From Candidatus Thermoplasmatota archaeon (GTDB lineage Archaea > Thermoplasmatota > Thermoplasmata > RBG-16-68-12 > JAGMCJ01), in assembly GCA_022848865.1 (NCBI GenBank), contig JAJISE010000011.1:1-44925 (forward strand): DNA of 44,925 nt. The letters are read 5' to 3'. Shown piece after piece: positions 7,171 to 16,701 of this stretch. Numbering within the stretch: the stretch's first letter is position 1; each line of letters begins with the position of its first letter. The notes under the pieces were generated by a model. That model was given only the letters and a program-made list of their open reading frames with translations. It made no database searches and was not told the origin of the DNA. The translations under genes were made by a program, and so were the position numbers.

Positions 7171-8850
7171 TCAATAGATGATTGGTTCCGTGTACTCCCC
7201 GAACACCTCTCTGAGCACGCCGCAGGTCTCCCCGAGCGTGGCATGGGCCTTCACGCAGTCGAGTATGAAGGGCATCACGTTCTCCTCGCCCTCCGCCGCC
7301 CTGCGCAGCCTGTCGAGGCTCCTCTCGGTCTCCTTCTGGTCCCTCTCTTTCTTGAGCCTGTTGAGCCTGTCCAGATGCTTCCTCTCGCCCTCCGGGTCCA
7401 TGTCGACGAGCGCGATCTCGATGGGCTTCTCCTCCGCGTACTCGTTGACGCCGACTATGATTCTCTCCTTGTCGTCCGTCTCCTTCTGGTAGCGGTACGC
7501 CGCGAGCGCGATCTCCTTCTGGAAGAACCCCTTCTTGAGGGCCGGTATGACCCCTCCCAGATTCTCGATCTTGTCGAAGTACTCGTAGGACTCCTCCTCC
7601 ATCCTGTCCGTGAGGTACTCGACGAAGTAGGAGCCGCCGAGCGGATCTATCGTGTTGGCGACGCCGCTCTCGTGCGCGATTATCTGCTGCGTTCTTAGGG
7701 CGATCTTCACGGCCTTCGCCGAGGGCACCGCGTAGGCCTCGTCCATGGAGTTCGTGTGGAGCGATTGCGTCCCGCCGAGGACGGCGGCGATGGCCTGGAT
7801 GGCCACCCTGACGATGTTGTTCTCCGGCTGCTGGGCGGTGAGCGAGCACCCGGCGGTCTGCGTGTGGAACCTCATCCACCAGGACCTGGGGTTCTTGGCG
7901 CCGAAGGTCTCCTTCATCTCCCTCGCCCATATGCGCCTCGCGGCCCTGTACTTCGCGATCTCCTCGAAGAGGTCGTTGTGAGCGTTGAAGAAGAAGGACA
8001 GGCGGGGAGCGAAATCGTCCACGTCCAGCCCTCGCTCCTTCGCCGCGCGCACGTACTCGAAACCGTCCGCCAGCGTGAAGGCGAGCTCCTGCACGGCAGT
8101 CGAGCCGGCCTCGCGGATGTGATAGCCGCTGATGGAGACGGTGTTCCAGAGCGGGACCTCCTTGGAGCCGAACTCGAACGTGTCCACGATGAGCCTCATG
8201 GACGGCTCCGGCGGGAAGATGTAGGACTTCTGGGCGATGTACTCCTTGAGGATGTCGTTCTGTATAGTCCCCCTGATCCTCGTGGACGGGATGCCCTGCC
8301 TCTCGGCCGCCGCGATGTACATCGCCCAAACCACCGGGGCGGGGCCGTTGATGGTCATGGACGTGCTTATCTCGTCCAGCGGGATTCCGCCGAAGAGGAT
8401 CTCCATGTCCTTTAGCGAGCTTATCGCGACGCCGCACTTGCCGAACTCCCCCCTCGCCATCGTGTGGTCGGTGTCATAACCGTACAGCGTGGGGAAGTCG
8501 AAGGCGACGCTCAGTCCCGTCTCCCCGTGCTCGAGGAGGTACTTGTACCTCGCGTTCGTCTCCTCCGCGGTCCCGAAGCCCGAGAACATCCTCATCGTCC
8601 ACAGCTTGCTCCTGTAGAGCGTCGGGTGGACGCCCCTCGTGAAGGGGTACTCGCCCGGCAGACCGAGCTTCTTGAAGTAGTCGAAATCCGGAGTGTCGTC
8701 CGGAGTGTAGAGCCTGTCGATGGGGGCACTGGACGTCGTTGTGAAGGCCTTCCTTCTCTCCGGAAGGGCGTCGAGCGACCTCTTCAGGGTCGAGCCTTCC
8801 CAATCCCTTTTGCTCTTCGCTATCTCCTTGATGTCGCCCTCTTCAGACAT
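7171..8850 (-). CDS. Acyl-CoA mutase large subunit, isobutyryl-CoA mutase-like active site
   Basis: The 559-residue TIM-barrel catalytic subunit belongs to the methylmalonyl-CoA mutase family ([57 protein letters not shown]). Aligned by hand to the Propionibacterium mutase as I recall it, the carboxylate-binding Tyr89 and Arg207 of methylmalonyl-CoA mutase are replaced by Phe89 (in WTMRMFSGF) and Gln207 (in KEYIAQKSY). In the literature this Phe/Gln pair marks isobutyryl-CoA mutase, which interconverts isobutyryl-CoA and n-butyryl-CoA. The conserved His of GYH, which contacts B12 and substrate, is kept. The gene heads the operon with the B12 subunit and MeaB. A family-level call is certain and substrate specificity is inferred. 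Start ATG is at 8850 with a TATA-like element upstream. Confidence 0.93.
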   Translation of the reverse strand: MSEEGDIKEIAKSKRDWEGSTLKRSLDALPERRKAFTTTSSAPIDRLYTPDDTPDFDYFKKLGLPGEYPFTRGVHPTLYRSKLWTMRMFSGFGTAEETNARYKYLLEHGETGLSVAFDFPTLYGYDTDHTMARGEFGKCGVAISSLKDMEILFGGIPLDEISTSMTINGPAPVVWAMYIAAAERQGIPSTRIRGTIQNDILKEYIAQKSYIFPPEPSMRLIVDTFEFGSKEVPLWNTVSISGYHIREAGSTAVQELAFTLADGFEYVRAAKERGLDVDDFAPRLSFFFNAHNDLFEEIAKYRAARRIWAREMKETFGAKNPRSWWMRFHTQTAGCSLTAQQPENNIVRVAIQAIAAVLGGTQSLHTNSMDEAYAVPSAKAVKIALRTQQIIAHESGVANTIDPLGGSYFVEYLTDRMEEESYEYFDKIENLGGVIPALKKGFFQKEIALAAYRYQKETDDKERIIVGVNEYAEEKPIEIALVDMDPEGERKHLDRLNRLKKERDQKETERSLDRLRRAAEGEENVMPFILDCVKAHATLGETCGVLREVFGEYTEPIIY

Positions 8851-8888
8851 CGCCTAGCCCCTTGCCATTCATGGAAAGAGAAGTCCGC

Positions 8889-8925
8889 TTATCTAATTTG
8901 CGGGGACTAGGACACATAAATACGG
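8889..8925. promoter_or_regulatory. Divergent promoters, mutase operon and exonuclease
   Basis: In the 96-base spacer a minus-strand A/T element (AATTAGATAAGC, 8890-8901) faces the mutase operon, with a leader of roughly 15-20 bases. A plus-strand element (CATAAATACG, about 8914-8923) lies 24-33 bases before the ATG at 8947. Confidence 0.4.
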
Positions 8926-8946
8926 GTAGCCCGATTCGCTTCTCAG

Positions 8947-9513
8947 ATGACCGAATACTACTTCGACATCGAGACGGAGGGAACGGACCCGCTCATGGAC
9001 AAGATCATCACCATTCAGTTCCAGGAACTCGACGGGGGCAAGCCGGTCGGGGACTTCCACGTTCTCAAGGAGTGGGAGGAGGGCGAGAAGAAGATCGTCG
9101 AGAGGATCCTCGATGAAGGGATCCTCGACCCGAACTGGACCTTCGTTCCTATCGGTAACAACCTGAGGTTCGACATCGTCTTCGTCATGGAGAAGGCGCA
9201 GCAGTACGGACTGCGAGAGTGGAGTGCTGGCGAGGTGAGATACTTCTTCTACAGGAAGGCCATGATCGACATCCGCTCGGTGCTCGTGCTGATGAACGGG
9301 GGGAAGTTCAAGGGCTCCGGCTTGGACGCGTTCACGGGGAAGCAGAAGGGTGTCCAGGTGCCGATCTGGTACCGGGAAAGGAAGTACGATGAGATAATGT
9401 CGTACATCGAAACGGAGAAGCAGGAGACGATAGCATTGTACCGGGAAGTCGCGAGCCTTTTGGAAACTTTCGGAACGAGAAAGAGGAAGCGCGTGGAAGG
9501 GCCCGAAGCGTAG
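8947..9513 (+). CDS. DnaQ-like (RNase H fold) 3'-5' exonuclease-type protein
   Basis: A 188-residue protein with the first two motifs of the DEDD exonuclease superfamily: motif I DIETEG (Asp7, Glu9) right at the N-terminus and motif II GNNLRFD (Asp76). A later acidic region (YDEIMSYIETEKQE) may supply motif III, but the usual Tyr/His-x3-Asp is not clear. The domain resembles the exonuclease part of archaeal B-family polymerases and stand-alone archaeal ribonuclease H-like proteins. It probably acts on nucleic acid, as a repair or RNA-trimming nuclease. The C-terminal tail is basic (TRKRKR). It is divergent from the mutase operon. Confidence 0.7.
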   Translation: MTEYYFDIETEGTDPLMDKIITIQFQELDGGKPVGDFHVLKEWEEGEKKIVERILDEGILDPNWTFVPIGNNLRFDIVFVMEKAQQYGLREWSAGEVRYFFYRKAMIDIRSVLVLMNGGKFKGSGLDAFTGKQKGVQVPIWYRERKYDEIMSYIETEKQETIALYREVASLLETFGTRKRKRVEGPEA

Positions 9514-9580
9514 GTTTTCCGCCCGGCAACTGGACGATCTCCCGTTCTCTGAGCCAGACCTCGTTTGCCCCGTCCGGGAA

Positions 9581-9590
9581 AAATATAAAT
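9581..9590 (+). promoter_or_regulatory. TATA element far upstream of the 9765 gene
   Basis: AAATATAAAT is a strong TATA-like element. The next strong start, at 9765, is about 180 bases away, so the transcript would have a leader of about 150 bases, long for this window. A 48-codon GTG-started frame at 9641-9787 lies in it but is weakly supported. Confidence 0.35.
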
Positions 9591-9764
9591 ACATCCAATA
9601 AAATTGAAAAACCGGAGGATAGGGAGCAAGAGAGACTACTGTGGACACTCGAAGAAAAGGGGGATTCGTGACAGCGATGCGACCGCTCCGGGGTGTAATC
9701 GACACCGCATTCCCTCGCTCTCCACTGCGGGGGCCTCGTTCTAGTTTGAAGGATTTCGCGGGAG

Positions 9765-10835
9765 GTGACTCATCTGAGGTCGGCTGACCGCGAGGTGCCC
9801 GAGGGCAGGGAGGAGAAGATCGATGAGAGCCTTGCCAGGGCCAACGTGGACGAGCTGGGAGCGGTCGTGGAGGAAATTCGGGGACTGGGCCTGGACGTCC
9901 CAGAGCTGGACGAGATGCTCCTCGAGAGCATCGAGGCGGTCGAAGGTCTTTCGGACGTGAACCTAGTCCCGTCCTATACGGACGCGGCCAGGACGGCGGC
10001 CGAGGGCCTCGAAAAAGGTCAGGAGATACTCTCGTCCTTCCGTGCCACCTCGGACGCCATCGAGAAGGCCGAGGAGCTCATCAGGGAGGAATACGAGAAG
10101 CAGGGGGACATCCACGGGAACGTGTTCCAGCATCTCATTCTGTCGCCCAGCCTCGACATGCTCAAGGAATCCAGGCACTTCCTCAGGAGCGGTGACTTCG
10201 AGCGCGTGCACGCTCTCCTGCGGGGCATGAGGACCCTTCCCAGGAAGGTCAGGAAGGAGTGCCAGGAGAACGCCGAGATCTACCGCTACTGCGAGACGAT
10301 CCTCGAGGACCTGAAGAATGAGGGCGTCACGACGCAGGAGGTCGAGGACATACTGAGGATATCAAGAACCGCATTCCTGAACGGGAGATTCGATCGCGTG
10401 AGGGAGCTGTCGGAGGTCATCGAGGAGAAGGCTATCCAGCTGAGGGAGAGGCATCGGTCCGCCGTGCGAGCCCTCAAGAGGGCGAAGAGGGCCGCCATCT
10501 CTGTCGAGAAGATAAACGCCAGGTCGGGCGAGGCCCAAGAAACGCTTGTCGAGGCGTGCATGTCGATGAGGGAAGGGGACTACGAGAAGTGCGTGGACCT
10601 CGCGGAGAAAGCCGCCGCGATGGCGAGCCAGACGTGCAGGCGGTACGGGAAGTTGGTCAAGAGGATCAAGGCGCTCAGGAAGGATATGAATCGCATAGGA
10701 TCGGATGTCCCGGACGACCTGGAGGACATGATGTCGAGGGCCGAGAGGGAACTGAAGAAGGGGAACCATCAGAGCTCACAGGCCGAGGTCGAGATCGCCT
10801 CGCTGCTGCTGAACCGGTTCGAGTCCTCGTTCTGA
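9765..10835 (+). CDS. Hypothetical all-helical/coiled-coil protein
   Basis: The 356-residue acidic, Glu/Lys/Arg-rich protein has no signal peptide or membrane segment. Heptad-like hydrophobic spacing runs through most of it, and several 35-45 residue helical pairs of similar design recur (for example SRHFLRSGDFERVHALL, ISRTAFLNGRFDRVREL, ACMSMREGDYEKCVDLAEKA). This suggests degenerate TPR-like or helical-hairpin repeats in a cytoplasmic scaffold protein. The GTG at 9765 follows GGGAGG with almost no spacer, so the true start may lie slightly downstream; the next ATG is at residue 49. Function is unknown. It shares its style of repeat with the giant TPR protein at 12066-16247, but no direct relationship is shown. 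Confidence 0.7.
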   Translation: MTHLRSADREVPEGREEKIDESLARANVDELGAVVEEIRGLGLDVPELDEMLLESIEAVEGLSDVNLVPSYTDAARTAAEGLEKGQEILSSFRATSDAIEKAEELIREEYEKQGDIHGNVFQHLILSPSLDMLKESRHFLRSGDFERVHALLRGMRTLPRKVRKECQENAEIYRYCETILEDLKNEGVTTQEVEDILRISRTAFLNGRFDRVRELSEVIEEKAIQLRERHRSAVRALKRAKRAAISVEKINARSGEAQETLVEACMSMREGDYEKCVDLAEKAAAMASQTCRRYGKLVKRIKALRKDMNRIGSDVPDDLEDMMSRAERELKKGNHQSSQAEVEIASLLLNRFESSF

Positions 10836-10888
10836 TTTCCCGCCAAGGTTTTTAAGAGCGCTCCCTTTTTCATTGGAGGGGTGAGAGT

Positions 10889-12034
10889 ATGGATTTCGCG
10901 CTCACTGAAGAACAGACAATGCTCAGAAAGATGGTGCGGGACTTCGCCGAGAAGGAGCTCAAGCCCGTCGCGGCGGAGATAGACAAGACCGGAGAGTTCC
11001 CCAGGGACAATGTCCGCAAGATGGGGGAGCTGGGCCTCATGGGTATGACGGTCGCCCCGGAGCACGGCGGGGCGGGCATGGACACGATCTGCTACGCCAT
11101 TGCGGTCGAGGAGGTCTCCCGTGCGTGCGGCTCGACGGGGCTGATAATGGCATCCCACAACTCCCTTTGCGCAGGGCACATAGATATCGCGGGGAACGAG
11201 GAGCAGAAGAGGAAGTACCTGCCCGCCCTGGCGGGAGGGAAGGTCATGGGCGCATGGGGGCTCACGGAGCCTGGCGCTGGATCGGATGCCGGGGCCGTCG
11301 CCATGACCGCCGAGCTGAAGGGCGGGGAATGGATACTCAACGGCAGGAAGACATTCATAACGAACGGCCACGAAGCGGAGACATTCGTCATCATCGCCTC
11401 CACCGATAAGTCGAAGGGCACTAGGGGCATCAGCGCCTTCGCCGTTGAAAAGGAAACGCCCGGGTTCTCCCTCGGGAAGAAGGAGGAGAAGCTCGGGCTC
11501 AACGCGTGCGTTACATCAGAACTGATCTACGAGGACTGCGCGGTCCCGGAAGGGAACCTGCTCGGTGAGAAGGACACTGCCTTCAGAGACGTCCTCAAGG
11601 TTCTGGACGGGGGGAGGATAAGCATCGGCGCGATGGCGGTTGGAATCGCGCAGGGATGTCTTGAAGCGTCCCTCGAATACTCGAAGACGAGGGAGCAGTT
11701 CGGGCAGCCCATAAGCAACTTCCAGGCCGTGCAGTGGATGCTGGCGGACATGGCGACAGAGATCGAGGCCGCGAGACTGCTCGTCTACAAGGCCGCGTTC
11801 CTGAAAGACCAGGGCAAGAGGTTCAAGAAACATGCGGCCATGTGCAAGCTGTTCGGGTCCGAGGTGGGCATGCGGGCCGCGAACAAGGCGATACAGGTCC
11901 ACGGCGGGTACGGATACACGAAGGACTACCCCGTCGAAAGGATGTTCAGGGATGTCAAGCTCACGGAGATAGGCGAAGGAACGAGCGAGATTCAGCGGCT
12001 CGTCATCGCCCGCGAGATCCTGAAAGGCACATAA
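10889..12034 (+). CDS. Acyl-CoA dehydrogenase, short-chain type
   Basis: This 381-residue FAD enzyme matches short-chain/butyryl-CoA dehydrogenases along its whole length: [20 protein letters not shown] at the N-terminus, [15 protein letters not shown] and GRKTFITNG in the FAD/substrate region, [19 protein letters not shown], and [20 protein letters not shown] at the C-terminus. The catalytic base is Glu363 in GEGTSEIQR, the position used by short-chain enzymes. It forms the trans-2-enoyl-CoA and passes electrons to an ETF. The start is fixed by a strong Shine-Dalgarno (GGAGGGGTGA, from 10875) and a TATA element at 10849-10856. Together with the mutase operon it suggests breakdown of branched amino acids or fatty acids by way of butyryl-CoA. 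Confidence 0.95.
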   Translation: MDFALTEEQTMLRKMVRDFAEKELKPVAAEIDKTGEFPRDNVRKMGELGLMGMTVAPEHGGAGMDTICYAIAVEEVSRACGSTGLIMASHNSLCAGHIDIAGNEEQKRKYLPALAGGKVMGAWGLTEPGAGSDAGAVAMTAELKGGEWILNGRKTFITNGHEAETFVIIASTDKSKGTRGISAFAVEKETPGFSLGKKEEKLGLNACVTSELIYEDCAVPEGNLLGEKDTAFRDVLKVLDGGRISIGAMAVGIAQGCLEASLEYSKTREQFGQPISNFQAVQWMLADMATEIEAARLLVYKAAFLKDQGKRFKKHAAMCKLFGSEVGMRAANKAIQVHGGYGYTKDYPVERMFRDVKLTEIGEGTSEIQRLVIAREILKGT

Positions 12035-12065
12035 CTAGGCAGGGCATTCCCGCCGCTCGGGAGCG

Positions 12066-15000
12066 TCACAGTCTGGAGAAGTCCCTCGTCTCGTCCTTCG
12101 GCGGCCTTTCCCGCCGCTCGGGCTGCGGCTTCGGTCTCAGCACGGCAGCCTTCCGCAACGGCTCCTGGCAGTACGGGCACAACTCCTCATCCTTCGTGCA
12201 TGCGGCGCACAAGTACTCGCCGCAGTCGTGCTTCATGACCGCCTTCCCGTTGTGCATCCCGCAGTGTTTTCCCTCGAGGGGACCCTTCTTGGCGGGAGGC
12301 TTCGCCGCTTTCGTGGTGGGCATTGCCGCTTTGGCGGGCATCTTTGGAGCGCCACCGTGGTAGTCCTCGCCCATCAGCGACTTCACTCTCACGACCTCCG
12401 GTGGACCCTCGTCCGGTGCGAACTCCTTCAGCGACGCCTCCAGCCTCTTCGCCTTGTAGATCCCGATGTTGAAGTGCCTGACGAGTGCCAGTACCGTCCT
12501 CTTCTCCGGCGGGAGGTCAAGCGTCTGCCTCAGCAGGGAATCGAGCTCCTGGTCGTATCTCGGCTCGACCCTCATCCTGTCCACGGTCTCGATGTAGCTG
12601 AGGATCTTCTTCGACCTCTCGACGTCGTACTGCGGGAAGCTGGCGGTGATGTCGCAGAGCCTTAGGCCATACCTGCCACCGCTCTCGATGCAGCTCCTCA
12701 GGACGGGGATCGACGCCCGTTCCATGTCCTCCAGCTCGGCCGATGTCATCTTCGCAATGTCGATGGTCTCTCTCTCGCGGAGGTGGCCGATGACCTCGCC
12801 CAGGTAGTCGAACGGTATGTTCAGGTCGCGGAAAGCCTCCTCTTTCGTGATGGCCCTTCCGTTCTGGAACTCGAACTCCAGAACCCTCTTCCCATACTCG
12901 CTCAGCTGTCTCTTCCTCTTCCTATCCTCGCATATCTTCTTCGCCTCGATGGAGGGCTCGTAGTTGGGATCTATCGCCAGAGTGCTCTCGAATGCTCTCA
13001 CGGCGCTCTCGAACCTTCCCTGATGCATCAGCGCGAGCCCCTTGCTGTTCCAAGGGACCTTGTCCTTCGGGTCGAGACCGATCGCCCTGTCGTAGGCCGC
13101 GATCGCCTCCTCCCAGTTGTTCATCTTCTCGAGGGCCAGTCCCATGAGCTGCCAGATGCTCTTGTCCTCCTCGTTGATCTCGGAGGCCCTCTCGTACGAG
13201 TTCAGCGCCAGCTCGTAGTTCCTCGTCTTCGCCGCGAGGAGCCCCCTCTCCTTCCAGGCTGCGAAGCTGTGATAGTCGATCTCGATGGCCCTTTCGTAGC
13301 TTCCATCCGCATCCTCGAACCTCTTCATCTTCTCGAGTATCCTTCCTCTCTCAAGCCACACCGTCGGGTTGTCGTCCCTTATCCTGAGCGCGCCGTTGAC
13401 CGCCTCGAGGGCATCTGGATACCTGTTCTGCTCCGCGAGGATCCTGCCCTTCGTCACAAGGGCTTCGAGGTTCTTCGCCTCCTTCGTCAGTATGTCATCC
13501 ACAACGGCCAGGCCCTCGTCGAACCTCTGCAGCTTGGAGAGCGTCAGGGCCTTTCGGTTCAGCAGCGCCGTGTTGTCCCGGTCCATGGTCAGGGCGTCCT
13601 CGTAGGCCTTGAGGGCCCTCTCGAACTTCTCCAGGCCGAAGAAGATCTCGCCCCTCTTCGCGAATGCGTGGGAGTTGCCCGGATCTATCTCAAGGACCTT
13701 GTCGAAGCTCTGGATCGCCCCCTCGTAGTTCCTCATCGTCAGGAGCGCGTCGCCTCTCATGTTCCACGTGTGCTTGTCCATAGTGTCCAGCGATACGGCC
13801 TGGTCGAAGCTCTTCAGGGCCTCCCCGTACTTGCCCATCTTGGCCAATGAGTGCCCCCTCGCCCTGATAGAATCCAGATGGTTGGGCTGCATCTGGAGTA
13901 TGTAGTTGCACGTCTCGATAACGCCTTCGTAGTCGCCCGTCCGTTCAAGAACGTCCTTCTTCACCTGCAGCAGTCTCAGGTCCTTCGGGTCCATGGATAT
14001 GGCGGACTCTATGGCGTTGAGGGCGTCATCGTTCCATCCCAGGTTCTTCGCCGCCAGGGCCTTCTCGTAGTACCCCTCGATGCTTCCGTAGTCGATAGTG
14101 GTCATCAGGTCCGCGGCCTCGTAGGTTCCTTTCCATTCGCCCAGCCTCTTGAATATGTCCTTCCTGGCTCTGGCGGTCTCGAGGTCGTTCGGGTCTATCT
14201 CGAGTGCCCTCTCGTAGGAGCCGAGCGCCTCCTTGTCCCTTCCGAGCTTGACGAGGGCGTCGGCCATCCTCACGTGCGCGAGCTTGTTCGAGGGGTCGAA
14301 CTCGATCACCTTCTCGAAGCTGGCGCGGGCGTCATCGTACCGCTCGAGCGATGAAAGCGTCAGACCCTTGCTGTACCACACGTGCTTGTCCTTCGGGTCC
14401 AGCTTGAGCGCCCTGTCGTACGCGACGAGGGCCTCCTCGTAGTTCTTCAGACCTTCCAATGCCAGACCCTTGCTGTACCATGTGACCCTGTCCGTTGCGT
14501 CGAGTTGAATCGCCCTCTGCAAGCTGTCCAGCGACTGCTCGAAGCGACCGAGCCTCCCCAGCGCCTGGCCCCGGTTCTTCCAGGCCTTCGCGTCCTTGGG
14601 GTTTATCTCCACAGCCTTGTCGTAGGCCGAGACCGCCTTCTCGCGGTCCTTCATCCTCTCGTATATGGCCGCTTTCTCCATCCAAGCCGAGTAGTCCTCC
14701 GGGCTCAGCCCGAGAGCCCGGTCGAGGGACGTCAGCGCCTCCACGGGTCGCGAAAGGGCGCTCAGAGCCATTCCCCTGTCCTTCCACGTCTCAGCGTCAT
14801 CGGGATCGAGCCCGGTTATGGCGTCCGCGCACGCAACGATCTCCTCTCTTGCGCGCAGCCTCTTGAGGACGGTGAGCTTCTTCCTGAGGACCTCGAGGTC
14901 CCTCGGGCTCATCTCGAGGGCGATGTCGAACGCATTCTTCGCCTCCCGCAGATCGTCCAGCTCCAGGAGGGCCACGCCCTTGTGAAAGAGCGCCTCCTTG

Positions 15001-16247
15001 TTCGAAGGGTCCGATCTGATGATGTAGTCGCAGACGTTCGCGACCTCTCTCCAGTCCTCCAGCTTGATCAGCGCCTCCTTCTTGCCCGTGAGGGCCTCGA
15101 CGCTCTCCGCGTTGATCCTCAGGACGCCGTTGTAGGCGCTCACGGCCTCCTTGTGCTTTCCCAGGTTCATGTAGGCGTTTCCCATGTCCAGGTAGGCCTC
15201 CTGATCCTTCGGGTCCAGTTCGACGATCGACTCGCCAACGCTCACGACCTCCTCCCATCTCTTCATCACCGTGAAGGCGGCTTTTTTCCCCCTGAGCGCC
15301 TCGAGGGATTTCGCGTCTATGGCGAGGGCCTCGTCGAAGGCTCTGACCGCAGCCTCGTGCTCCTCGAGCTCCATGAGTATCCTCGCTTTCAAGAGGTGGC
15401 TCTCCCCGTCCCTCGGGTCGTACGTGATGGCCTTTTCAAAGGATCCGAGGGCCTCGTCCCTCTTCCCAAGTTCGTGAAGAATCCTTCCCTTCCGCTTCCA
15501 CAGGGTAGTGTTCTCATAGTCCAGTTCCAGACACTTCTCCAGGGAGAAGAGGGCGTCCTCTTTCTTGCCGAGGTTCTCCAGCGCCTCCGCCTTCTTCAGC
15601 CACATGTCCTTGTCCGAGGGCTCGAGTCTCAGCCCCTCGTCAAAGGTCCTGACGGACTCCTCGTACTGGCTCAGCCTGAAGTAGGCCATCCCCTTCCTCT
15701 TCCACAGGCTCCCGTCCTCCGGACGGATGCTGAGGAGCTTCGTGTAAGTGGGGATGTCGGTGTCATCAATCTTCAGGACCTCGAAGAAGCAGTTCTCGGC
15801 ATCCTGCGTGTCCCCAAGGTCAACGAGGACATCGCCCTTGTTCGACCACACATCCTTTCTGGCGGGGGCCAGGTTCAGCGCCTTGTCATAAAGCCCGAGA
15901 GCCTCCTCGGCCTCCCCTCCATGGTAGAGCATGAGCCCCTTGTGGTTGAGCGCGTCTATGTTGTTCGGGTCCAGCTGGAGAGCATAGTCGATGTGTCCGT
16001 TCGCCTCTGTGTCCCTGCCTATCTCGTGGAAGCCATACCCAAGCTCGTCGTACACGTCCGAGAAGTCGGTCGTCAGCTTCGATATGAGCTCCCGGTTCTT
16101 CTCAAGGGTCTGGGACGCCTTGGCGAAGTAGACGTAGGCGGCATCTCTGGAACCCTTCTGGACACACTCCTTGCCTCTCTTGATGTTCTTCGAGGCCTTG
16201 CCTAAAGTCCTTTTCTCCTTGTCGAAGAGGGAATCCAGAAACCCCAT
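12066..16247 (-). CDS. Giant TPR-array protein with C-terminal zinc-ribbon-like domain
   Basis: The 1393-residue protein is mostly about thirty tandem tetratricopeptide repeats of 34 residues (residues about 55-1130), recognisable by repeats of the form A-(Y/F)-x2-A-L-x-(L/I)-D-P-x-(D/N) and W-x-x-(K/R)-G. They form a long superhelical protein-binding scaffold. A helical domain of about 160 residues follows (residues about 1135-1300, with winged-helix-like segments). The C-terminus carries a Cys/His cluster (HCGMH, HDCGEYLCAAC, ELCPYC) resembling a zinc ribbon or B-box. There is no signal peptide or membrane segment, so it is likely cytoplasmic. ATG at 16247 is preferred over 16268 because GGTGGAAGG precedes it and a TATA element (about 16281-16292) would be too close to 16268. 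Partners are unknown. Confidence 0.9.
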   Translation of the reverse strand: MGFLDSLFDKEKRTLGKASKNIKRGKECVQKGSRDAAYVYFAKASQTLEKNRELISKLTTDFSDVYDELGYGFHEIGRDTEANGHIDYALQLDPNNIDALNHKGLMLYHGGEAEEALGLYDKALNLAPARKDVWSNKGDVLVDLGDTQDAENCFFEVLKIDDTDIPTYTKLLSIRPEDGSLWKRKGMAYFRLSQYEESVRTFDEGLRLEPSDKDMWLKKAEALENLGKKEDALFSLEKCLELDYENTTLWKRKGRILHELGKRDEALGSFEKAITYDPRDGESHLLKARILMELEEHEAAVRAFDEALAIDAKSLEALRGKKAAFTVMKRWEEVVSVGESIVELDPKDQEAYLDMGNAYMNLGKHKEAVSAYNGVLRINAESVEALTGKKEALIKLEDWREVANVCDYIIRSDPSNKEALFHKGVALLELDDLREAKNAFDIALEMSPRDLEVLRKKLTVLKRLRAREEIVACADAITGLDPDDAETWKDRGMALSALSRPVEALTSLDRALGLSPEDYSAWMEKAAIYERMKDREKAVSAYDKAVEINPKDAKAWKNRGQALGRLGRFEQSLDSLQRAIQLDATDRVTWYSKGLALEGLKNYEEALVAYDRALKLDPKDKHVWYSKGLTLSSLERYDDARASFEKVIEFDPSNKLAHVRMADALVKLGRDKEALGSYERALEIDPNDLETARARKDIFKRLGEWKGTYEAADLMTTIDYGSIEGYYEKALAAKNLGWNDDALNAIESAISMDPKDLRLLQVKKDVLERTGDYEGVIETCNYILQMQPNHLDSIRARGHSLAKMGKYGEALKSFDQAVSLDTMDKHTWNMRGDALLTMRNYEGAIQSFDKVLEIDPGNSHAFAKRGEIFFGLEKFERALKAYEDALTMDRDNTALLNRKALTLSKLQRFDEGLAVVDDILTKEAKNLEALVTKGRILAEQNRYPDALEAVNGALRIRDDNPTVWLERGRILEKMKRFEDADGSYERAIEIDYHSFAAWKERGLLAAKTRNYELALNSYERASEINEEDKSIWQLMGLALEKMNNWEEAIAAYDRAIGLDPKDKVPWNSKGLALMHQGRFESAVRAFESTLAIDPNYEPSIEAKKICEDRKRKRQLSEYGKRVLEFEFQNGRAITKEEAFRDLNIPFDYLGEVIGHLRERETIDIAKMTSAELEDMERASIPVLRSCIESGGRYGLRLCDITASFPQYDVERSKKILSYIETVDRMRVEPRYDQELDSLLRQTLDLPPEKRTVLALVRHFNIGIYKAKRLEASLKEFAPDEGPPEVVRVKSLMGEDYHGGAPKMPAKAAMPTTKAAKPPAKKGPLEGKHCGMHNGKAVMKHDCGEYLCAACTKDEELCPYCQEPLRKAAVLRPKPQPERRERPPKDETRDFSRL

Positions 16248-16406
16248 GCCCTTCCACCCGAACGTCAATGGATGGCGGTCGATTTATAATCTTCGGACAA
16301 CCAGCGCTGCTGGAGAGCGGGTCCCGGGACGGATGCGCGACCCTTCGAGTCGCACGGAAACGGTCTAGCGTGCGATCAACGTCCCTTGGTGGGAAGAGGG
16401 GAACGT

Positions 16407-16416
16407 TTTTATATTG
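16407..16416 (+). promoter_or_regulatory. TATA box of the 16460 gene
   Basis: TTTTATATTG sits 44-53 bases before the ATG at 16460, leaving a leader of roughly 20 bases. The remaining spacer between the two divergent genes (16268-16406) shows only the TATA-like element for the TPR gene. Confidence 0.4.
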
Positions 16417-16459
16417 GCAGCCATATACAGTTGATTTGTCTGACAATTATCGGACACCA

Positions 16460-16684
16460 ATGAGATGGGATGTGATATCAGTGGTACGGAAAAAGGCAGT
16501 CAGGAAGAAGAAGGTCAAGATGAACGATGCGGAAGCCATGGACTGGATGAAGCATCACACGATCGAGGACGCCAAGGAGCTCGTCTGTGAGATCTCAAGC
16601 AGAGGAAAGGACGTGCAGGATATGGTTGAGGTCGTGCGGGAACTCGAGGACATCGCGCATATCGTTGACGACCAGTCAGACTGA
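16460..16684 (+). CDS. Small hypothetical protein, basic N-terminus and acidic C-terminus
   Basis: A 74-residue protein whose first 20 residues are strongly basic (VVRKKAVRKKKVKM). The rest is acidic and helical (HHTIEDAKELVCEISS, DMVEVVRELEDIAHIV). This charge split suggests a small nucleic-acid or ribosome-associated protein, but no family is recognised. The frame is open upstream to 16268, but ATG at 16460 fits the TATA position. The gene ends 17 bases before the 3' end of the tRNA-Gly gene on the opposite strand. Confidence 0.6.
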   Translation: MRWDVISVVRKKAVRKKKVKMNDAEAMDWMKHHTIEDAKELVCEISSRGKDVQDMVEVVRELEDIAHIVDDQSD

Positions 16685-16701
16685 CGTAGAGCAGCGTGCA
16701 G

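Noticed and set aside
14382-16205. Long 607-codon frame on the plus strand
   Set aside because: It is the antisense shadow of the TPR gene. Its repeats mirror the TPR array and the protein composition is Leu/Val/Gln/Arg/His-rich without any domain.
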